The position numbers and the translations under genes were made by a program. A stretch of DNA of 64,000 bases from Cheiracanthium punctorium (taxonomy: Eukaryota; Arthropoda; Arachnida; Araneae; Cheiracanthiidae): NCBI GenBank assembly GCA_038373885.1, contig JAWZYV010013537.1:1-64000 (forward strand), in the 5' to 3' direction. The first letter of the stretch is position 1. The number at the start of each line of letters is the position of its first letter. This document shows positions 1-11,246 of the stretch, piece by piece. Below the pieces are notes generated by a model. It saw only the letters and a program-made list of their open reading frames with translations. It searched no databases and was not told the origin of the DNA.

Positions 1-487
1 AAATCCAACTCAAGTTTTATGTGTTGGTATGTGCTCTCTAAATGGTTTGTGTGAGCAAAAGGGCTCCATCTCTTTATGACGCAATAAAACCCATCCGCTA
101 TCTTCTATTTGTACTTATGGAGCTTATCGCATGTGTTTATCCTCTCAGAAAAAAAAAACAAAGCAAAAAAAAAACAATGGTATTTCCGATATGCTTCCGA
201 CAGCTTTATGATAGCACACAGAGATCCTCTTGCGGAAAGTGACAGTCATGTGTGGGAAAGGTTGATTTATCCGCTACTGAATGCTTCCCGCAGACATCAT
301 GGTAGGGCCGATAGATTCGATTTGGGAGTAGTAATGGTTAGGTGGTGGGAAGCCATGGTGAAATCAGGTTAACTCACACCATATTCCTGAACTCCTGCCT
401 CCAGGCTCGGAGCAAGTGCAGTGACTAATTAGCTAAACAACTTTACGACAGTTTTCATTTAATTTCTGTGGTTATGTTACTGAAATA
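1..487. other. No gene seen
   Basis: AT-rich sequence with short A-runs near 150-178. The open frames here are short, have no splice-site pattern and match nothing I recognise. Confidence 0.6.
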
Positions 488-682
488 GATAAACGGCCGA
501 AGTGTGAAAGTCCTGTGTTCGGGTCCCATCGCGCACTTGTCGATCTAACGGTCTGGAGTTTTGGTAGGTTTTCTCCAGATGTAACGTGAATACGCGATAG
601 AATCCCTTAGAAAGTCTTCTTATCAAGGCATTCCCCGTCCTTCGCAGATCATCCTAGCGTGGTATTGCCATAATTACACAAA
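488..682 (+). repeat. SINE family A, copy 1 (tRNA-derived)
   Basis: A Pol III B-box-like stretch (GTGTTCGGGTCCC, about 512-524) is followed by a body containing ACGTGAATACG and then CCCTTAGAAAGTC. The same body order recurs at 9085-9262 (opposite strand), 44310-44470 and, in part, 58015-58110. That recurrence is what identifies it as a dispersed SINE. The tail runs into ATTGCCATAATTACAC, which is shared with the 44.3 kb copy. I did not find a clear target duplication. Confidence 0.6.
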
Positions 683-1040
683 CAAACATTTAATTTCACG
701 TTCGGTAGAACAAAACCCAGTCCCACAAACATAAAAAAAACTGGTTTGCCCTATAAGCGTGGTTTTTATTACAGTTTTCACATAGATATTGTTGCAGAAA
801 TACTCTGTTAGTTTCCTGGGTTCGTCGTTCGAAAGTCCAGGTGGTGTAGGAAGTTCTAGTAAAGCTAGTAAAGAGTCCACTTTTCAGGATGGAACACAAA
901 CTTTATTGCTTCTATCAGGTTGTAACGAAAGTATTCCGCCAGATTTGCTTGAGTCAGCTCACGCAGTACCCAGCTATTGACCTTATATGTCAAGTTTATG
1001 CGATGTTTAGCGCCACTCTTATAAGTATAACTCTTTTAGC
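683..1040. other. No gene seen
   Basis: Nothing supportable. Short frames on both strands lack known motifs. Confidence 0.5.
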
Positions 1041-1340
1041 TAGCTCTCGTGGATGAATATTTTATCTTCTTCCAAAAATTCTCGTAGGCGGGCCACATCA
1101 GCATCAGTAGTCCGGTCAGAGCGCTCTGCTTCTTTAATAGCCTAGTCCTCGTTTTTGAACTTTCGGTGCCAAATCTTCACAGTGTCATATGATACAACAG
1201 TAGTACCTTAAGCTGTACACATGATTCAGTGTCATTCCGTAGCTGACCTTTTGCGACAGAACTGAGAGTAAATGATGAATCCATCTGGTAGCGTGGTAGT
1301 TCCATTTCAGACACCTTATACTTAATCATAACGATATTGT
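1041..1340 (-). pseudogene. Mariner-like transposase N-terminal fragment
   Basis: Reading the minus strand gives a helix-turn-helix-like segment, VVSYDTVKIWHRKFKNED, followed after an in-frame stop by a charged linker ending in RLREFLEEDK. This order (a 'V-S-Y-x-T-V-x-x-W' recognition helix, then a linker and a 'x-L-L-E-E-D' motif) is typical of the DNA-binding half of mariner-type transposases. No catalytic domain follows, the frame is broken, and I see no terminal repeats. Call is by motif resemblance only. Confidence 0.4.
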
Positions 1341-2866
1341 TTTACGGATTTCACAACACAGTGCTCTAAAACAAGTCTTTTCTTTCAAATAACAAAAATC
1401 GTTCTACAAAATATTGGCAAAGACACCAACGCGAACTGCTTGTGCAGGCAATACTTGGAGTGGCGGAAAATTTTCGTTACAACCTAATAGAACTTCGTTG
1501 AACAATAAGCTGTACAAAATTCACAGGCACTAACGGCCAGTAGCTCGTTTATAACAGTCCACGCAGTACCGAAGCTCTCACAAATGCTGTGATTCTCACA
1601 CAAACTTAAACACTTCCACAAGCAAAATTCAGCGGAAATATGCAAGGGATATCGTACGCAATCCCTTAAGACACAGCAATGAAGAACACACAGCACTTAA
1701 AAATAAGCTTCCTATACAAGCGAAAACAACGCTTCTATAGCGTCAATACAAAGTGTAAAGCAACAAACTCACTCAAAGAGAGCTCGATGAACACTGAGTT
1801 AAACTGGGGGATCTGCTGATTTTATAGTCTTCGACGAACACCGTGGAAGGTACCAGAAAGATCCATACGTGGAATTTACTAGAACAGACTCGAAAATGAT
1901 TGCGTATTAAGAGGAGAAATATTAAGCTATTATGCATGTTCATGGAGAAAAGCCAACTTCACAAGCCCCATTGGTAAAATCGCGCCAAATGACCAAAATG
2001 TCTCTAAGCTCGGCGAGTTTTGGCTAAATATCGCCAAATTTGGCGCCAAAAATAAGTACTCTAAAGTGAGGTGACCTAGGACACATATTTTTCGAGATTT
2101 CTAGAAAATGCTATTCAAATCAATACGGAAACCCAAAACTGACCGATTTTGATGCAACACAAAGCAAAACTAACTATTTGACGCGTAGAAAACGAATTTT
2201 AAACTGTTTTAAACCCCAGAATAGCAGGTTACCTCCAAAATTCGTAACAGTATTGTTCAAGGTACTGGGCGAAAACCGCACAAAAAGCTCGAGAGCTCAT
2301 TATACCGTCACCTCCGATATACAAAGCACGCGCACCGAATACAGCAAGTGGCAAGAAAGCGCATTCCGTAGTCCGAAGCTCCGTTGTTTTATTCACATGT
2401 TTACATCTAGTTTTGATGTGCTCGTGAAATATACTCTCTCTAGTGTGTTCTTCTTAGTTATGAGCTCTTCATTCAGGAGCTATTTTCTACCAGGAGATAT
2501 AAGAGGGAGTGATGACTCATACATCATTTTAAAGATCTTTTCATTACCTACATTTTGATACCAAATTTATTGTAAAATCATAAAAAAGAACTAAGTTATG
2601 AATGTTCAGAATTCTGTTCAAATACGCATAAAATTTTATATCGTTATTTCCATATTTGTTAATTGTATTATGACAATAGTCACCAATTTACGTGAATTTC
2701 AATGGCATAATTACAATCTTTAATGGAATTATGAGTTAGAACATGACAGGATTGGTTACCATGATACATAAATATTGTTTGTCTTAACTTAAGTAGTATG
2801 TTATCTTCCTTTTAATATTGTTCATGTGTTATTGAACATTACATAACATTTGGCTCATTACATTTC
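1341..2866. other. No gene seen; short TTGGCGCCAAA palindrome
   Basis: The minus-strand frame at 1484-1696 is Cys-rich, but it has no splice signals and no recognised domain. A palindromic TTTGGCGCCAAA lies near 2038-2049, and a similar word occurs near 42574, so it is probably part of an old repeat. Nothing else is supportable. Confidence 0.5.
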
Positions 2867-2909
2867 TTTACATTTGGTTCATTATTTATAATAATGAGCC
2901 AAATGTAAA
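2867..2909. repeat. Short perfect hairpin
   Basis: A 43-bp palindrome centred near 2888. Arms read TTTACATTTGG...CCAAATGTAAA with a single G-T mismatch. The arm motif is repeated once more just upstream (near 2848), so this may be part of a small decayed MITE. Confidence 0.75.
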
Positions 2910-3289
2910 TATTTAACGTGGTATTTCCTATGGGGATTTCTTTTATTTCTAAAATGGGACAGGCTAATAACAAGTTCAAATATTTTTAAATTTTACTAAT
3001 AATGTACTAAAAAGAGCTTTTTATGGTGTATATAAATTTATTCGATTATATTACATGGTTCAAGGAATATACAGCACGTAGATATCTGGAATTTTGTCGC
3101 CATATGCCAATAAATCTCTAGCACTTCCGTTGTTCTAATGATTTCTAGGCTCATAAGAATAGAAACTTATCTATAATTTCCTGTGTCCGGCATTTATCTT
3201 GGCGAAAAATCCTTTGTCTTGGTGGACCGCCGCCTGTATTATACGTAAATACCTAATTTTACAAACATTTTAATTATTTTGGTAAAAAT

Positions 3290-3353
3290 CTTGAAATGAG
3301 AGTTGTATTTATGCCCAAATTATGTTTGGGCATAATACAACTCTCATTTCAAG
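3290..3353. repeat. Inverted repeat, about 29-bp arms
   Basis: Left arm 3290-3319 (CTTGAAATGAGAGTTG...GCCCAAA) pairs with right arm 3325-3353, apart from a one-base bulge. The loop is about 5 bases. No coding content. It could be a cruciform or a palindromic MITE relic. Confidence 0.8.
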
Positions 3354-4687
3354 AAATTGTTTTCTACCCAAAAACAGTATAAATTTGCATTTTGACAACT
3401 CTAAACTGCTAATCATTTAGAAAAAGTGTTTAAAATGAAAACATCTTTCCCTCTTGCAAAAAAAGCTGATATTTTTGTTAATCAAATATTGATTTTTATG
3501 ATCTAAGTACATTCTATAAAAAATAATACTTTAAATAGTTTAAACCACAAACTTAATATGCTTTAGAGAACTTTTCCAATATATAATAATTCAATTTAAT
3601 CTACATCTGATTTTCCTGCTACATAAGTAAGTTATTATTGAGTTAAATAAATCCCCATGAAAAGACGTTGAATTTGATGTAATAAATTTATGAAATGGAT
3701 TTTTTTTTCAAATTAAAGTGGTAAGTTCTTATGAAGAATTTTTCGATTCTGATAAAGGTAGTTTCATGTGAATGGATATTTTATTTACTCTTCAAAAAGA
3801 AGAGGTTGACCACTATTTCACTCAAATGAACGCAGAGCAGTGTACATCGGAGTCGGCCATTTTGAATGGGCGTGGAGGATTTTATTATATCGGAGGTGAC
3901 GATTATACCCGGGAACACTATATGCGAATTCTACTGTATTATAACCAGATCTGTTCATGAAGTTCTTTTAGCAAAATTTAAAAACGTTATACTAAAATGA
4001 ATGTCATTATTTACAATTTCCAGTCTCACATAATGTATAGAAGATTCCGTTTTTGTCATTTTAACTATGGATGTTGGAAATAAAAACGTTGCAAGAAAAT
4101 TCGCCTCCTTCGCGACTCATCACCAGAGATGTGAAAAACAGGGTTTCGAATACTGTATGAAATTTCTGCCATAGAGTTCTTTATGAGCCATAGATTGGTG
4201 AACTTTGTAACTGATTTTGATAATTAGTGAGCCAAAATTACAATGTGTAGACTGGAGTAAAAGGAAAATTTCTTTCGCCCTTCCATATTCTTTATTCAAT
4301 ATTCAAAATTGTCAGTTCTTTTTTCGGGCATACCGTGAGGCATGATCAATTTAGCATGCTAACAGCTGCAACGGCCATTTAAATCCTTAACTTAAACATA
4401 TATAGATACGAGGGTTTATGTATATATGTATGCAAATCTTACAAACTTTTTTATACACTTTATAAAGCAGTATCAACTTCATATGAAACATTAAAGAAAC
4501 TAACTATACTATTACATAGCACAGATATAAAAATAAATTGTAATTCTAAGCAATATCATTGCAAGTGAATATTTATTTTTTATATAATCATATTTTGACA
4601 TCATCATAATTTATGAGAAACTTCTTAAAACGCAGGTTATTCGACAAGCCTTGAATAACTGAAAATCCTTGATAATTTTTAGCTCAC
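3354..4687. other. No gene seen (possible intron)
   Basis: AT-rich. The plus-strand frame at 3772-3960 has no recognisable motif. If the minus-strand exon at 4688-4740 is real, this is intron or the region beyond it. Confidence 0.5.
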
Positions 4688-4740
4688 ATGCAAGAGCCTG
4701 GAAACTGGCTACATCTGGCTATTGCAGGCATCAGGCATTC
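4688..4740 (-). CDS. Candidate host exon, Cys-containing (exon 5 of proposed gene)
   Basis: On the minus strand, a pyrimidine-rich acceptor (TGTCTGTTTCAG, 4741-4752) precedes a 53-base open segment that ends at a GTGAGC donor (4682-4687). Read from the first base it encodes ECLMPAIARCSQFPGSC plus two bases, so it is phase 0 in and phase 2 out. Three cysteines in 17 residues suggest an extracellular protein. The phase-0 start fits the phase-0 end of the exon at 13347-13412, also minus strand. I do not recognise the family. No next exon was found in the remaining 4.6 kb. A chance match to splice consensus is possible. Confidence 0.42.
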
Positions 4741-5226
4741 CTGAAACAGACAATTATGTGTACATAACAAAAGATATCTCAAAGAGCAGAAATTTATGCA
4801 CTTTGAAACAATTATTTTTAAAAAAATTTCTGAACTTTCAAAATTGTTTTCGATGTTTCTAATTATTCAACCCCTTTCCCTGTGACGCCCGAGCTCAGTT
4901 CTGGCAAACATAACGTTTTCTCAAATGTATTCCACAGGCAAAGGGTTAATAACCACTACCATCATTTAGTGATACTGAGAGAAATGAAGTTTTCATTAGA
5001 AAGAAATAGTTTACCATACACGGGGAGAAATGTGTGTATTAAGGCGCAAACCCGCACGAGGGATATCTGCCAAAGATGAGGGATGTCTTGTACAGGGGAT
5101 ATTCTAAGGAGCTTTAATGCATTATATAAAGAAAAAAAACTACTATTTTCAAAAAACAAATTCTGTAAAGAGCATAATTTACTTACTTTTGAGAACTTCC
5201 AAATAAAAACTAATTTTCGATAAATA
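4741..5226. other. No gene seen
   Basis: Overlapping short frames on both strands. The minus-strand frame at 4962-5300 runs into the terminal repeat of the element that starts at about 5227, so it is not a gene. Confidence 0.5.
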
Positions 5227-5589
5227 AGGTACAGTCGCAAAATTACGTCCCCGAGCTTAATTTCGTCCCCGTCGGTATATCTTTTTCTAAATAACGCCAT
5301 CCAATTTTAATACGCCAAATCTAAGTTAGTTATGTCAGTTGGCCATTGTAAAAGTTTGACGATGAAATGTAGTTTCTTGCGCAAGATATGTAAAAAAAGA
5401 AAAAAACTGTCCAAGGTGAGTTTTAATGAAAATACTATGAGTACTGTTTAAGAACACGAACACGAACTACACGAACGGCATCACCTAGGTTAAGCAAAAT
5501 TTGCTGTTATTCTTACCGTTGCCCTTCCTCCCCGTTTATAGTTCCAGCTGACTTACAACGTGTTCCAACTGTTGAGCCACTGTTCATGC

Positions 5590-5692
5590 AACCCAGACAG
5601 CACATAAGCTTAAATCAAGCTTGACATTTATTTGAATTTGACGTATTAATGCAAGCTTGCCAGTTCAATCCATTAGCTTGATTATTGCTATT
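5590..5692. repeat. AAGCTT-rich repeat fragment
   Basis: Begins CCCAGACAGCACATAAGCTT and holds several CAAGCTTG-type words. The same kind of word is clustered at 10735-10895, which ends in GTGGTGTTTGGG, close to the reverse complement of this start. These may be two related MITE copies or split ends of one. Confidence 0.5.
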
Positions 5693-6039
5693 GCGCTGAT
5701 GGGGCCATCACTCGCTGTAGGCAAGAAGGAGAATGGACATTGAAAAGTCTACCCTACAAGCAACCATTCCCAGTTTCAGCTCGGCCAACCACCGGCATTC
5801 ATTGCAACTCATCGCTCACCGAAATTCGGTACTCGGCCCAGACAGGGAATACCATCTAAAAACGATGATTTTTATGTGTGTGGCAGACACTGATCGGTCC
5901 GGTACCCATAAAACGATGCCCGGAACGATATGCGGCCTGAGTTATCGGTCATATGCCTAAATTTGATCAAAATACGCTGAACTGAAAAGAAATTTCGTCC
6001 CGCATAACGGCCGAGCGGCATTCAGCCCATGAAAATTGG

Positions 6040-6118
6040 CGCATGCGCTCTGTTTATGCAACAGTCGAGCGATGGCAACATCCGAGTATCTACCGGCAGG
6101 CGCCATGTTTGTTTTCAT
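6040..6118 (+). promoter_or_regulatory. Internal promoter-like block (NRF1 + YY1 motifs)
   Basis: GCGCATGCGC (about 6041-6050) matches the palindromic NRF1 consensus. About 50 bases further, GGCGCCATGTTTG (about 6099-6111) matches the YY1 site. The local GC content is well above that of the flanks. Inside a plus-strand transposon that ends in a transposase C-terminus, this is a plausible transposase promoter and start region. No expression evidence is available. Confidence 0.45.
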
Positions 6119-6961
6119 AAGAATAGGAGACGAAAAAAACTGAAGAAGTTTTTTTTGTGGTGATTAGTCTATATTGGTACGTATAACTATCATTTGTAAA
6201 AAATTTTTGACATTTTTAATATAGTATTAGTCTAATATAAGTAAAGTTCAAATCTCTGTAATTATTTTTTTCTCTCTTGATACTGTTGCATAACACTAAT
6301 GGAATAACACTAATTTTTATTAGTATCTATTTCCTATCTTTACACGGCGTACAGTGTGTAATTACACTAGTTCATACAGTTAATCGCTTTTTAGTTTTAA
6401 AATATACGGGTAAAATCTTCATTGAATCTAATAAAAAAATCATACTTCCGACCAAAACAAGCTTATTTAGTACTTATATATTTTACAGTCAGTCAGCCAA
6501 AAAGAGCGATTTCGTGTGCGTGTGGAATACGTCAGATTTATTGTTACAATGTAGGGCATTGCAATCCTTTGACGAAAAAACTTGTTGGCGTGAATTATCG
6601 ACGGTAAAATAAGTACAGAGTATTTTCATCCGTTGACCATTAAAAAAAAAAGAAAAAAAAATGCAAACGATGCGATTACTCGCCAAGATAGTTTCCAAAG
6701 GCATAAAGCGCAGATTCTCGGGGTTATGGAAATGAGAAGTTGTACAGCATTGATTTGATATTCAAACGACTGTTTTGTTTCGCTTTATAAACTTCGAAAC
6801 CCGCGTTGATGAATTTAGATAAGCTTAGAAATAGTATACGTAAATACAGTAATTTTTTTTTCTTTTTTAAAGCAGACCACTGGTTTTTTGGGGGTTTTTT
6901 TTAAGCAGAACACTGGTTAATGATGATTTCAAAACCTGTGGATACTATAAACCAGACTGAT
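6119..6961. other. No gene seen
   Basis: Short overlapping frames on both strands at 6277-6704, interrupted by A-runs and T-runs. None carries a recognised motif. Probably the eroded interior of the pogo-like element. Confidence 0.45.
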
Positions 6962-7265
6962 ACATGGTGTCCCAAAAGGTGGTAGCGGGCTTTAATTCTT
7001 TATCTATTAGAGATAAGTGGACAGCATAAATTGAGAAAAGTTTTCAAAATGAGGTCGGAAGTAAGACTCCGTTAAAAAAATTCCTCTCGTTAATTTTCAA
7101 AAAGTTACACTTTCTACATTTTTATGTGACCCTCGTATAAAAGCATTCCCATACAGTAATGAGGTGATGGACAAAATTTGGGAATTATATTTTTAAAAAT
7201 TACATTTTAAGATAACCCCTCATTCTAGGATGATCGCCCACCCTTAGCGTTGCCATCACAACACA
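6962..7265 (+). repeat. Tc1/mariner-type terminal sequence, copy 1
   Basis: Contains GGTGTCCCAAAAGGTGG, then CTTTAATTCTTTATC, ATTAGAGATAA and later CAAAAAGTTACAC. The same ordered words occur at 35362-35625. The first words, reversed, occur at 43190-43250. The conserved order at three sites marks a transposon end; no transposase is attached here. Confidence 0.6.
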
Positions 7266-9084
7266 AACAAACAAACTGACATGAAATAACACTTCAGAGG
7301 GTTGAAAAAAGAAGGGATATGTAAAAATCCGTCTTTGGGGTCATTTTCTGCATCCCGCAGTCTGAATCATGGTAAATTCTGCAAACGCAGAACATGAAAA
7401 TTGTTATTGTTGCTTCGAAACACTTTGCCCAACTGCAGAGCGGGATCAGAGCCTTTATATAAAACGAAAATGGCCTTAATTGGGCAGCTTCCTTTTTGCT
7501 GATCCCCAGTGAGGGGAATACCGACTTATCCCGGGTCTCCCTCCTAAATTTCGAACCAATTTCAGATGACAGCTGGATGACCTAAGAGCTGGATTGGTAC
7601 CCCAAAGAGAGATATGGATTGAACATGGAAAACATTGAAGTCATAATACATTTTTCGTGCATTAATTCCCTACAGCGTACACGGTTTACACCAGCCTCAG
7701 TCGAGAAAGGAGTTTACCCTTCTAGGCCCTGGCCAAGCAGGTGCTGCTTCCCTTTCGGAGTTCCAATGGGAACCGAGATTAACCAACTGTTCTACTGCCG
7801 GACACATGAAAATTTCTTTGTTTTGCTGTCTTTGTGAGTGCAATGGGAAAATTTTTCGAGATACTGATGTGTTGGGCAAAACGTAGGGGGTCTATTCAGA
7901 AAAAAACGTTTTCTAGGGAGTTGAAGTAATATAAAGGTTGGAAATCCCTGATATAGAAATTATGTAAAAAAACATATGAAGCAGACTTACTCTGAATTTC
8001 CTATTCTTTGTGTAAATTAAGTTCTAAAAATTTTATTTTTTTCTCCTAGAAGCTGCTCATAAAATAAGATGTTTGAAGATGCTGCTGCAAAACTCAAAGA
8101 AAATACTTCTTTTGTAAATTATGTGTATGATATAATTTGTGTAGAATAATTGCAATAAAATTTTTTGGAATTTACTTTATTTTAAAAACTACTATAGCGA
8201 TCTTATGTCTTATGGTATATGCTTTAAAAAAAAAAACACATATTTTTCAAAACTGTAAGCTAGTTCCATAGGTTCCACTGGTCAATAATTTTTTTTAAAT
8301 TGTAAGCTAATTCAAGAAACTTCGGAAAGTCGATTTCCTATGACAAAAAGAATTCCTAATGTGAACTACACAATTTTCTTGTATGGCGGTTAAACTTTAC
8401 GCATTCTTGATGCACTCTATTTAAATATATTGGAAACTGAAATGCGATACTTCAGTATCTCGTTAAGCGTAAGAGATATCACCAGGATGAGATTTCAGCA
8501 TTGAAAACTTATTCCTGGCTGAAAAATTGGCATTTTTCTTTTATTCGTCAGCTTGACGACAAACGGCGAGATTTTAAGCATGACCCAACTAGTGTCCCTA
8601 GCCAGTGGATTGTAATCAAAAATGAAAGTGCAGAACCAAATGTTACGACATTCTTAAATACAAAATTTCAATATTCTATGGCTAACAGTTTTTATTTTTA
8701 TTCGAGATACGTACTTATTTTTAGTGCCAAAATTTGTAATATTGCCCCTAAATTTACCAAGCTTGGGGACAGTTGGCAATATTTTGGGCATGAGCTAAAC
8801 AGAGATAGTTCAGAGATTTTTAGTGTGAAACGCATGTCCATAGACTTTAATGCACCGAAAGTCTTTCATATAACTCTGTAAATAAACTATTCATTTGAAA
8901 TTTCTTCGGCTATTCCTCTTTGAGTAATCGAATTACACAAGAATATACGTACATAAATACATGCATACGAGCAGATGTCCCTCAAATTTAATCAAACTAG
9001 ATCGCAATGCAGCATGCGTACGTACAGACATTACCAAAATACTAGTTAAAGCGAGTTCTGGGATTAAGATCAATTATCTACATG
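7266..9084. other. No gene seen
   Basis: Several short frames, the longest at 8501-8881 (+, 126 codons), with no recognised domain and no splice-site support. The 8.2-8.3 kb stretch has A-runs and T-runs. I would treat the whole stretch as transposon debris or intron. Confidence 0.45.
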
Positions 9085-9262
9085 AGGAATCTAGGCCTGT
9101 GGGTGGGGTGCCCTCCGTGGGGGTCTTTCTAAGGGGTCCTAACCCGTATTTACGCTAAATTTTAGTTGGAAACACGGAAAACTCCGAACGGTTAGGTCGG
9201 CGGATGCGACCTGGTTTTGAACCAGACACCTTCCGTCTTCTAGTTCAGAGCGCTATGGACTA
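9085..9262 (-). repeat. SINE family A, copy 2
   Basis: On the minus strand a tRNA-like head with a B-box-like CTGGTTCAAAACCAG (near 9211-9225) leads into a body containing ACGGGTTAGGACCC and CTTAGAAAGACCCCC. This is the same body order as at 488-682 and 44310-44470. It lies inside the span of the pogo-like element, so it is probably a later insertion. Confidence 0.6.
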
Positions 9263-9640
9263 GTTAAAACAAATCGAACATGTAACATTTGTATATAACG
9301 TCATACGTAGATGGAGTACACGACTATAGTACGTTAACGTATAGTATAGTTACGTATATAGTACGACTATATACATAAATAGATGGAGTATACGACGCAC
9401 CTACATGCATGTATGTGCGCCGCGTAGTAAAAGTGTATTTCTTCTATACTGTATTGCTTCTGCACTGCATTATCATATAAGAAAAATGCGATTACAAATA
9501 CATTTCAAAGATAATAGAAATCTGTAAAACACATGTGAATGTTATCATTCGGATTGCATCGTAGAGACGGTAAGGGTTTAATGCATGTCAACATCACATA
9601 AGAACTTATCGAAAAGTGATACTCACCCTGGTGTTTGGCC

Positions 9641-9849
9641 AACCTCACGCATAAAGTGAACGGGCCAGTTCCTAAATCCGTGTCCAACCCGATGAAAACT
9701 CATCGGTTAGACTACTTCGGACGTTTCCACGTCCGAGGGGACATGAACTGCGTGTATCCGAGCAGTTTCACAGTGGACGGTCCGATTCCTTCTCATCGGC
9801 TCAAGGCTACGTGGCCGGTGAAGGCCCAAGCAAAATTGCTAGTAGGGTA
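9641..9849. repeat. MITE fragment with serial short hairpins
   Basis: Holds CGATGAAAACTCATCGG and CGGACGTTTCCACGTCCG in a row, then ends with GGCTACGTGGCCGG and AGCAAAATTGCTAGTAGGG. The last two words are the loop and right arm of the perfect 78-bp palindrome at 42761-42838, so the two are relatives. The left CCCTACTAGC end is missing here. Confidence 0.6.
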
Positions 9850-10540
9850 GCGTTTTCTCAAATTGGTCATATTAAATAAAGAAAAGTTCGTAAAAGTTGT
9901 GTTTTATTTTATTATCGCACAAATCCTGAACATTAGAACACGCAAGGGCAAGGAATGAATGGGATAAGGCCCTCTGAAGTGTAACACGAGGGGAGTTTTA
10001 GTTTTATCGACATCTAATTAACATTAGTAATTCCATTAACTAATTAATTAGCCCTAAAAATAAATTTTAATATAATTTACACAATTTAGTTAGTTAATAT
10101 ACTTCACTTTATGGGTGGTAGAATGAGGCGTTTTTCGGCTGCTGCAAGATCATTTATCATCAGTCATAAATGTACTTCACCATAGAATTTAAAAAAAAAA
10201 GATTCTATATTTCCAAATATGGAAATTCTTCAAAATAAAATATAATTACTCCACGAAATTGATTTCAAAATCAGTCGTTTGTCTCGATTTTGGCTAGTAT
10301 TGCCCAACATGAGTGTCGCGATATTGAAAGTTTTAAAACGTGTGCTGCTGTTAAGTTTATATTATGTTTATATCCCTATTAGTAGAGTCTCTAAATCACA
10401 CATAACATTATTTTAATTTTGATGCATCCCATGGAAAAATAAAAGAAACAAATAACACATCGGCCACTTATCAATCTGGCCAGAAAACGGCGTGATAACC
10501 CTAACAGTGACTTCAAACTTTAGTCATATCAGCCCGACTC
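9850..10540. other. No gene seen
   Basis: AT-rich, no supported feature. Confidence 0.5.
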
Positions 10541-10602
10541 AGATTGGCGCAACGGTTAATACACTCGCCTCCCAAAGGTCCCGGGTTCTATTCTAGCCGC
10601 GG
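10541..10602 (+). repeat. tRNA-Gly-like SINE head or tRNA pseudogene
   Basis: TTGGCGCAACGGTTAATAC resembles an A box. ACTCGCCTCCCA matches the anticodon arm of tRNA-Gly(CCC), and GGTCCCGGGTTCTATTC resembles the T arm. The 3' half of the anticodon stem is missing, so it cannot fold as a tRNA. The following 100 bases look like a SINE body, including a short GGGGCG...CGCCCC hairpin. Confidence 0.5.
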
Positions 10603-10734
10603 AGACTTGATGGAAACAGATTAAATTAAACTGAAATTTCGGCGTAGAAGGGAAAATGCGTGGCAAAATAAAATATGTGGGGCGAGTTCGGCGCCCCGTG
10701 TATTTAGGAAAATTTTTTAAGATTGCTATGCCAA

Positions 10735-10895
10735 GCTTTATTCAAGCTTGAAATGTCAAGCTTAATGCAAGCTGGACAAGTTTAAACTAGAACACTTGAT
10801 TCAAGCTTGCATTAAGCTTACACGCTTGAAATTTTCAAGCTTAATTCAAGTTTATTGACTTGATAAATCAAGCTTGCTGCAAGTTTAATGCAAGT
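10735..10895. repeat. AAGCTT-word array
   Basis: About nine CAAGCTT or AAGCTTG words lie in 160 bases, on both strands, so the segment folds on itself in many registers. It ends ACTGTGGTGTTTGGG, next to the transposase fragment. Related to 5590-5692. Confidence 0.6.
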
Positions 10896-10904
10896 TTACT
10901 GTGG

Positions 10905-11246
10905 TGTTTGGGAACGCCACCTAGGCGAGGCAAAGCCATGGTGGTTACGGCTTCACCACAGAAACAAGAAATAATAGACGTCAAACGCGGAAAAGAAAAG
11001 AAAAATATGAAAGGAAAACAGGAAAAAAAAAGGGTTAGAAATTTAAAAAAAAATACGACAGGAAGCAACAAAAAGAAAACCAAAAAGCGACGTAAGAATC
11101 ACTCTTCTGGCGAAGACACGTCTGATGAAGACCAAATTTTACTTCCTACTGACAAAGAAGATAGTGACAACGATGACGCTGAATGCCCAGTATGTCAGAA
11201 AATGTTTTCTCAAGATAAAAAGGGAGAGAAATGGATTCAGGAGTAA
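10905..11246 (+). pseudogene. Pogo/Tigger-type transposase C-terminal fragment
   Basis: The translated tail runs from RRGKAMVVTASPQKQEI through a very basic Lys-rich region, a Ser/Asp-rich acidic stretch (GEDTSDED...SDNDD) and ends with ECPVCQKMFSQDKKGEKWIQ, the start of a PHD-like zinc finger in which the next expected Cys is replaced by the terminal codons. This order (post-catalytic 'GKA..LTSSP', basic linker, acidic linker, truncated zinc finger) is the usual C-terminus of many invertebrate pogo-type (DDE_1) transposases. The first residues of the open frame, before about 10905, belong to the AAGCTT repeat. No catalytic domain remains nearby. Confidence 0.6.

Noticed and set aside
2178..2558. 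126-codon plus-strand frame
   Set aside because: No domain, no start context, composition like its surroundings.
7991..8023. A 33-base minus-strand open segment between TTTTAG and GTAAGT, phase 0 at both ends (NLIYTKNRKFR)
   Set aside because: The acceptor tract is A-rich rather than pyrimidine-rich, and the length is tiny. It would fit the proposed gene's phase, but chance is more likely.
8501..8881. 126-codon plus-strand frame
   Set aside because: No recognised motif, no splice borders, AT-rich codon use like the noncoding flanks.
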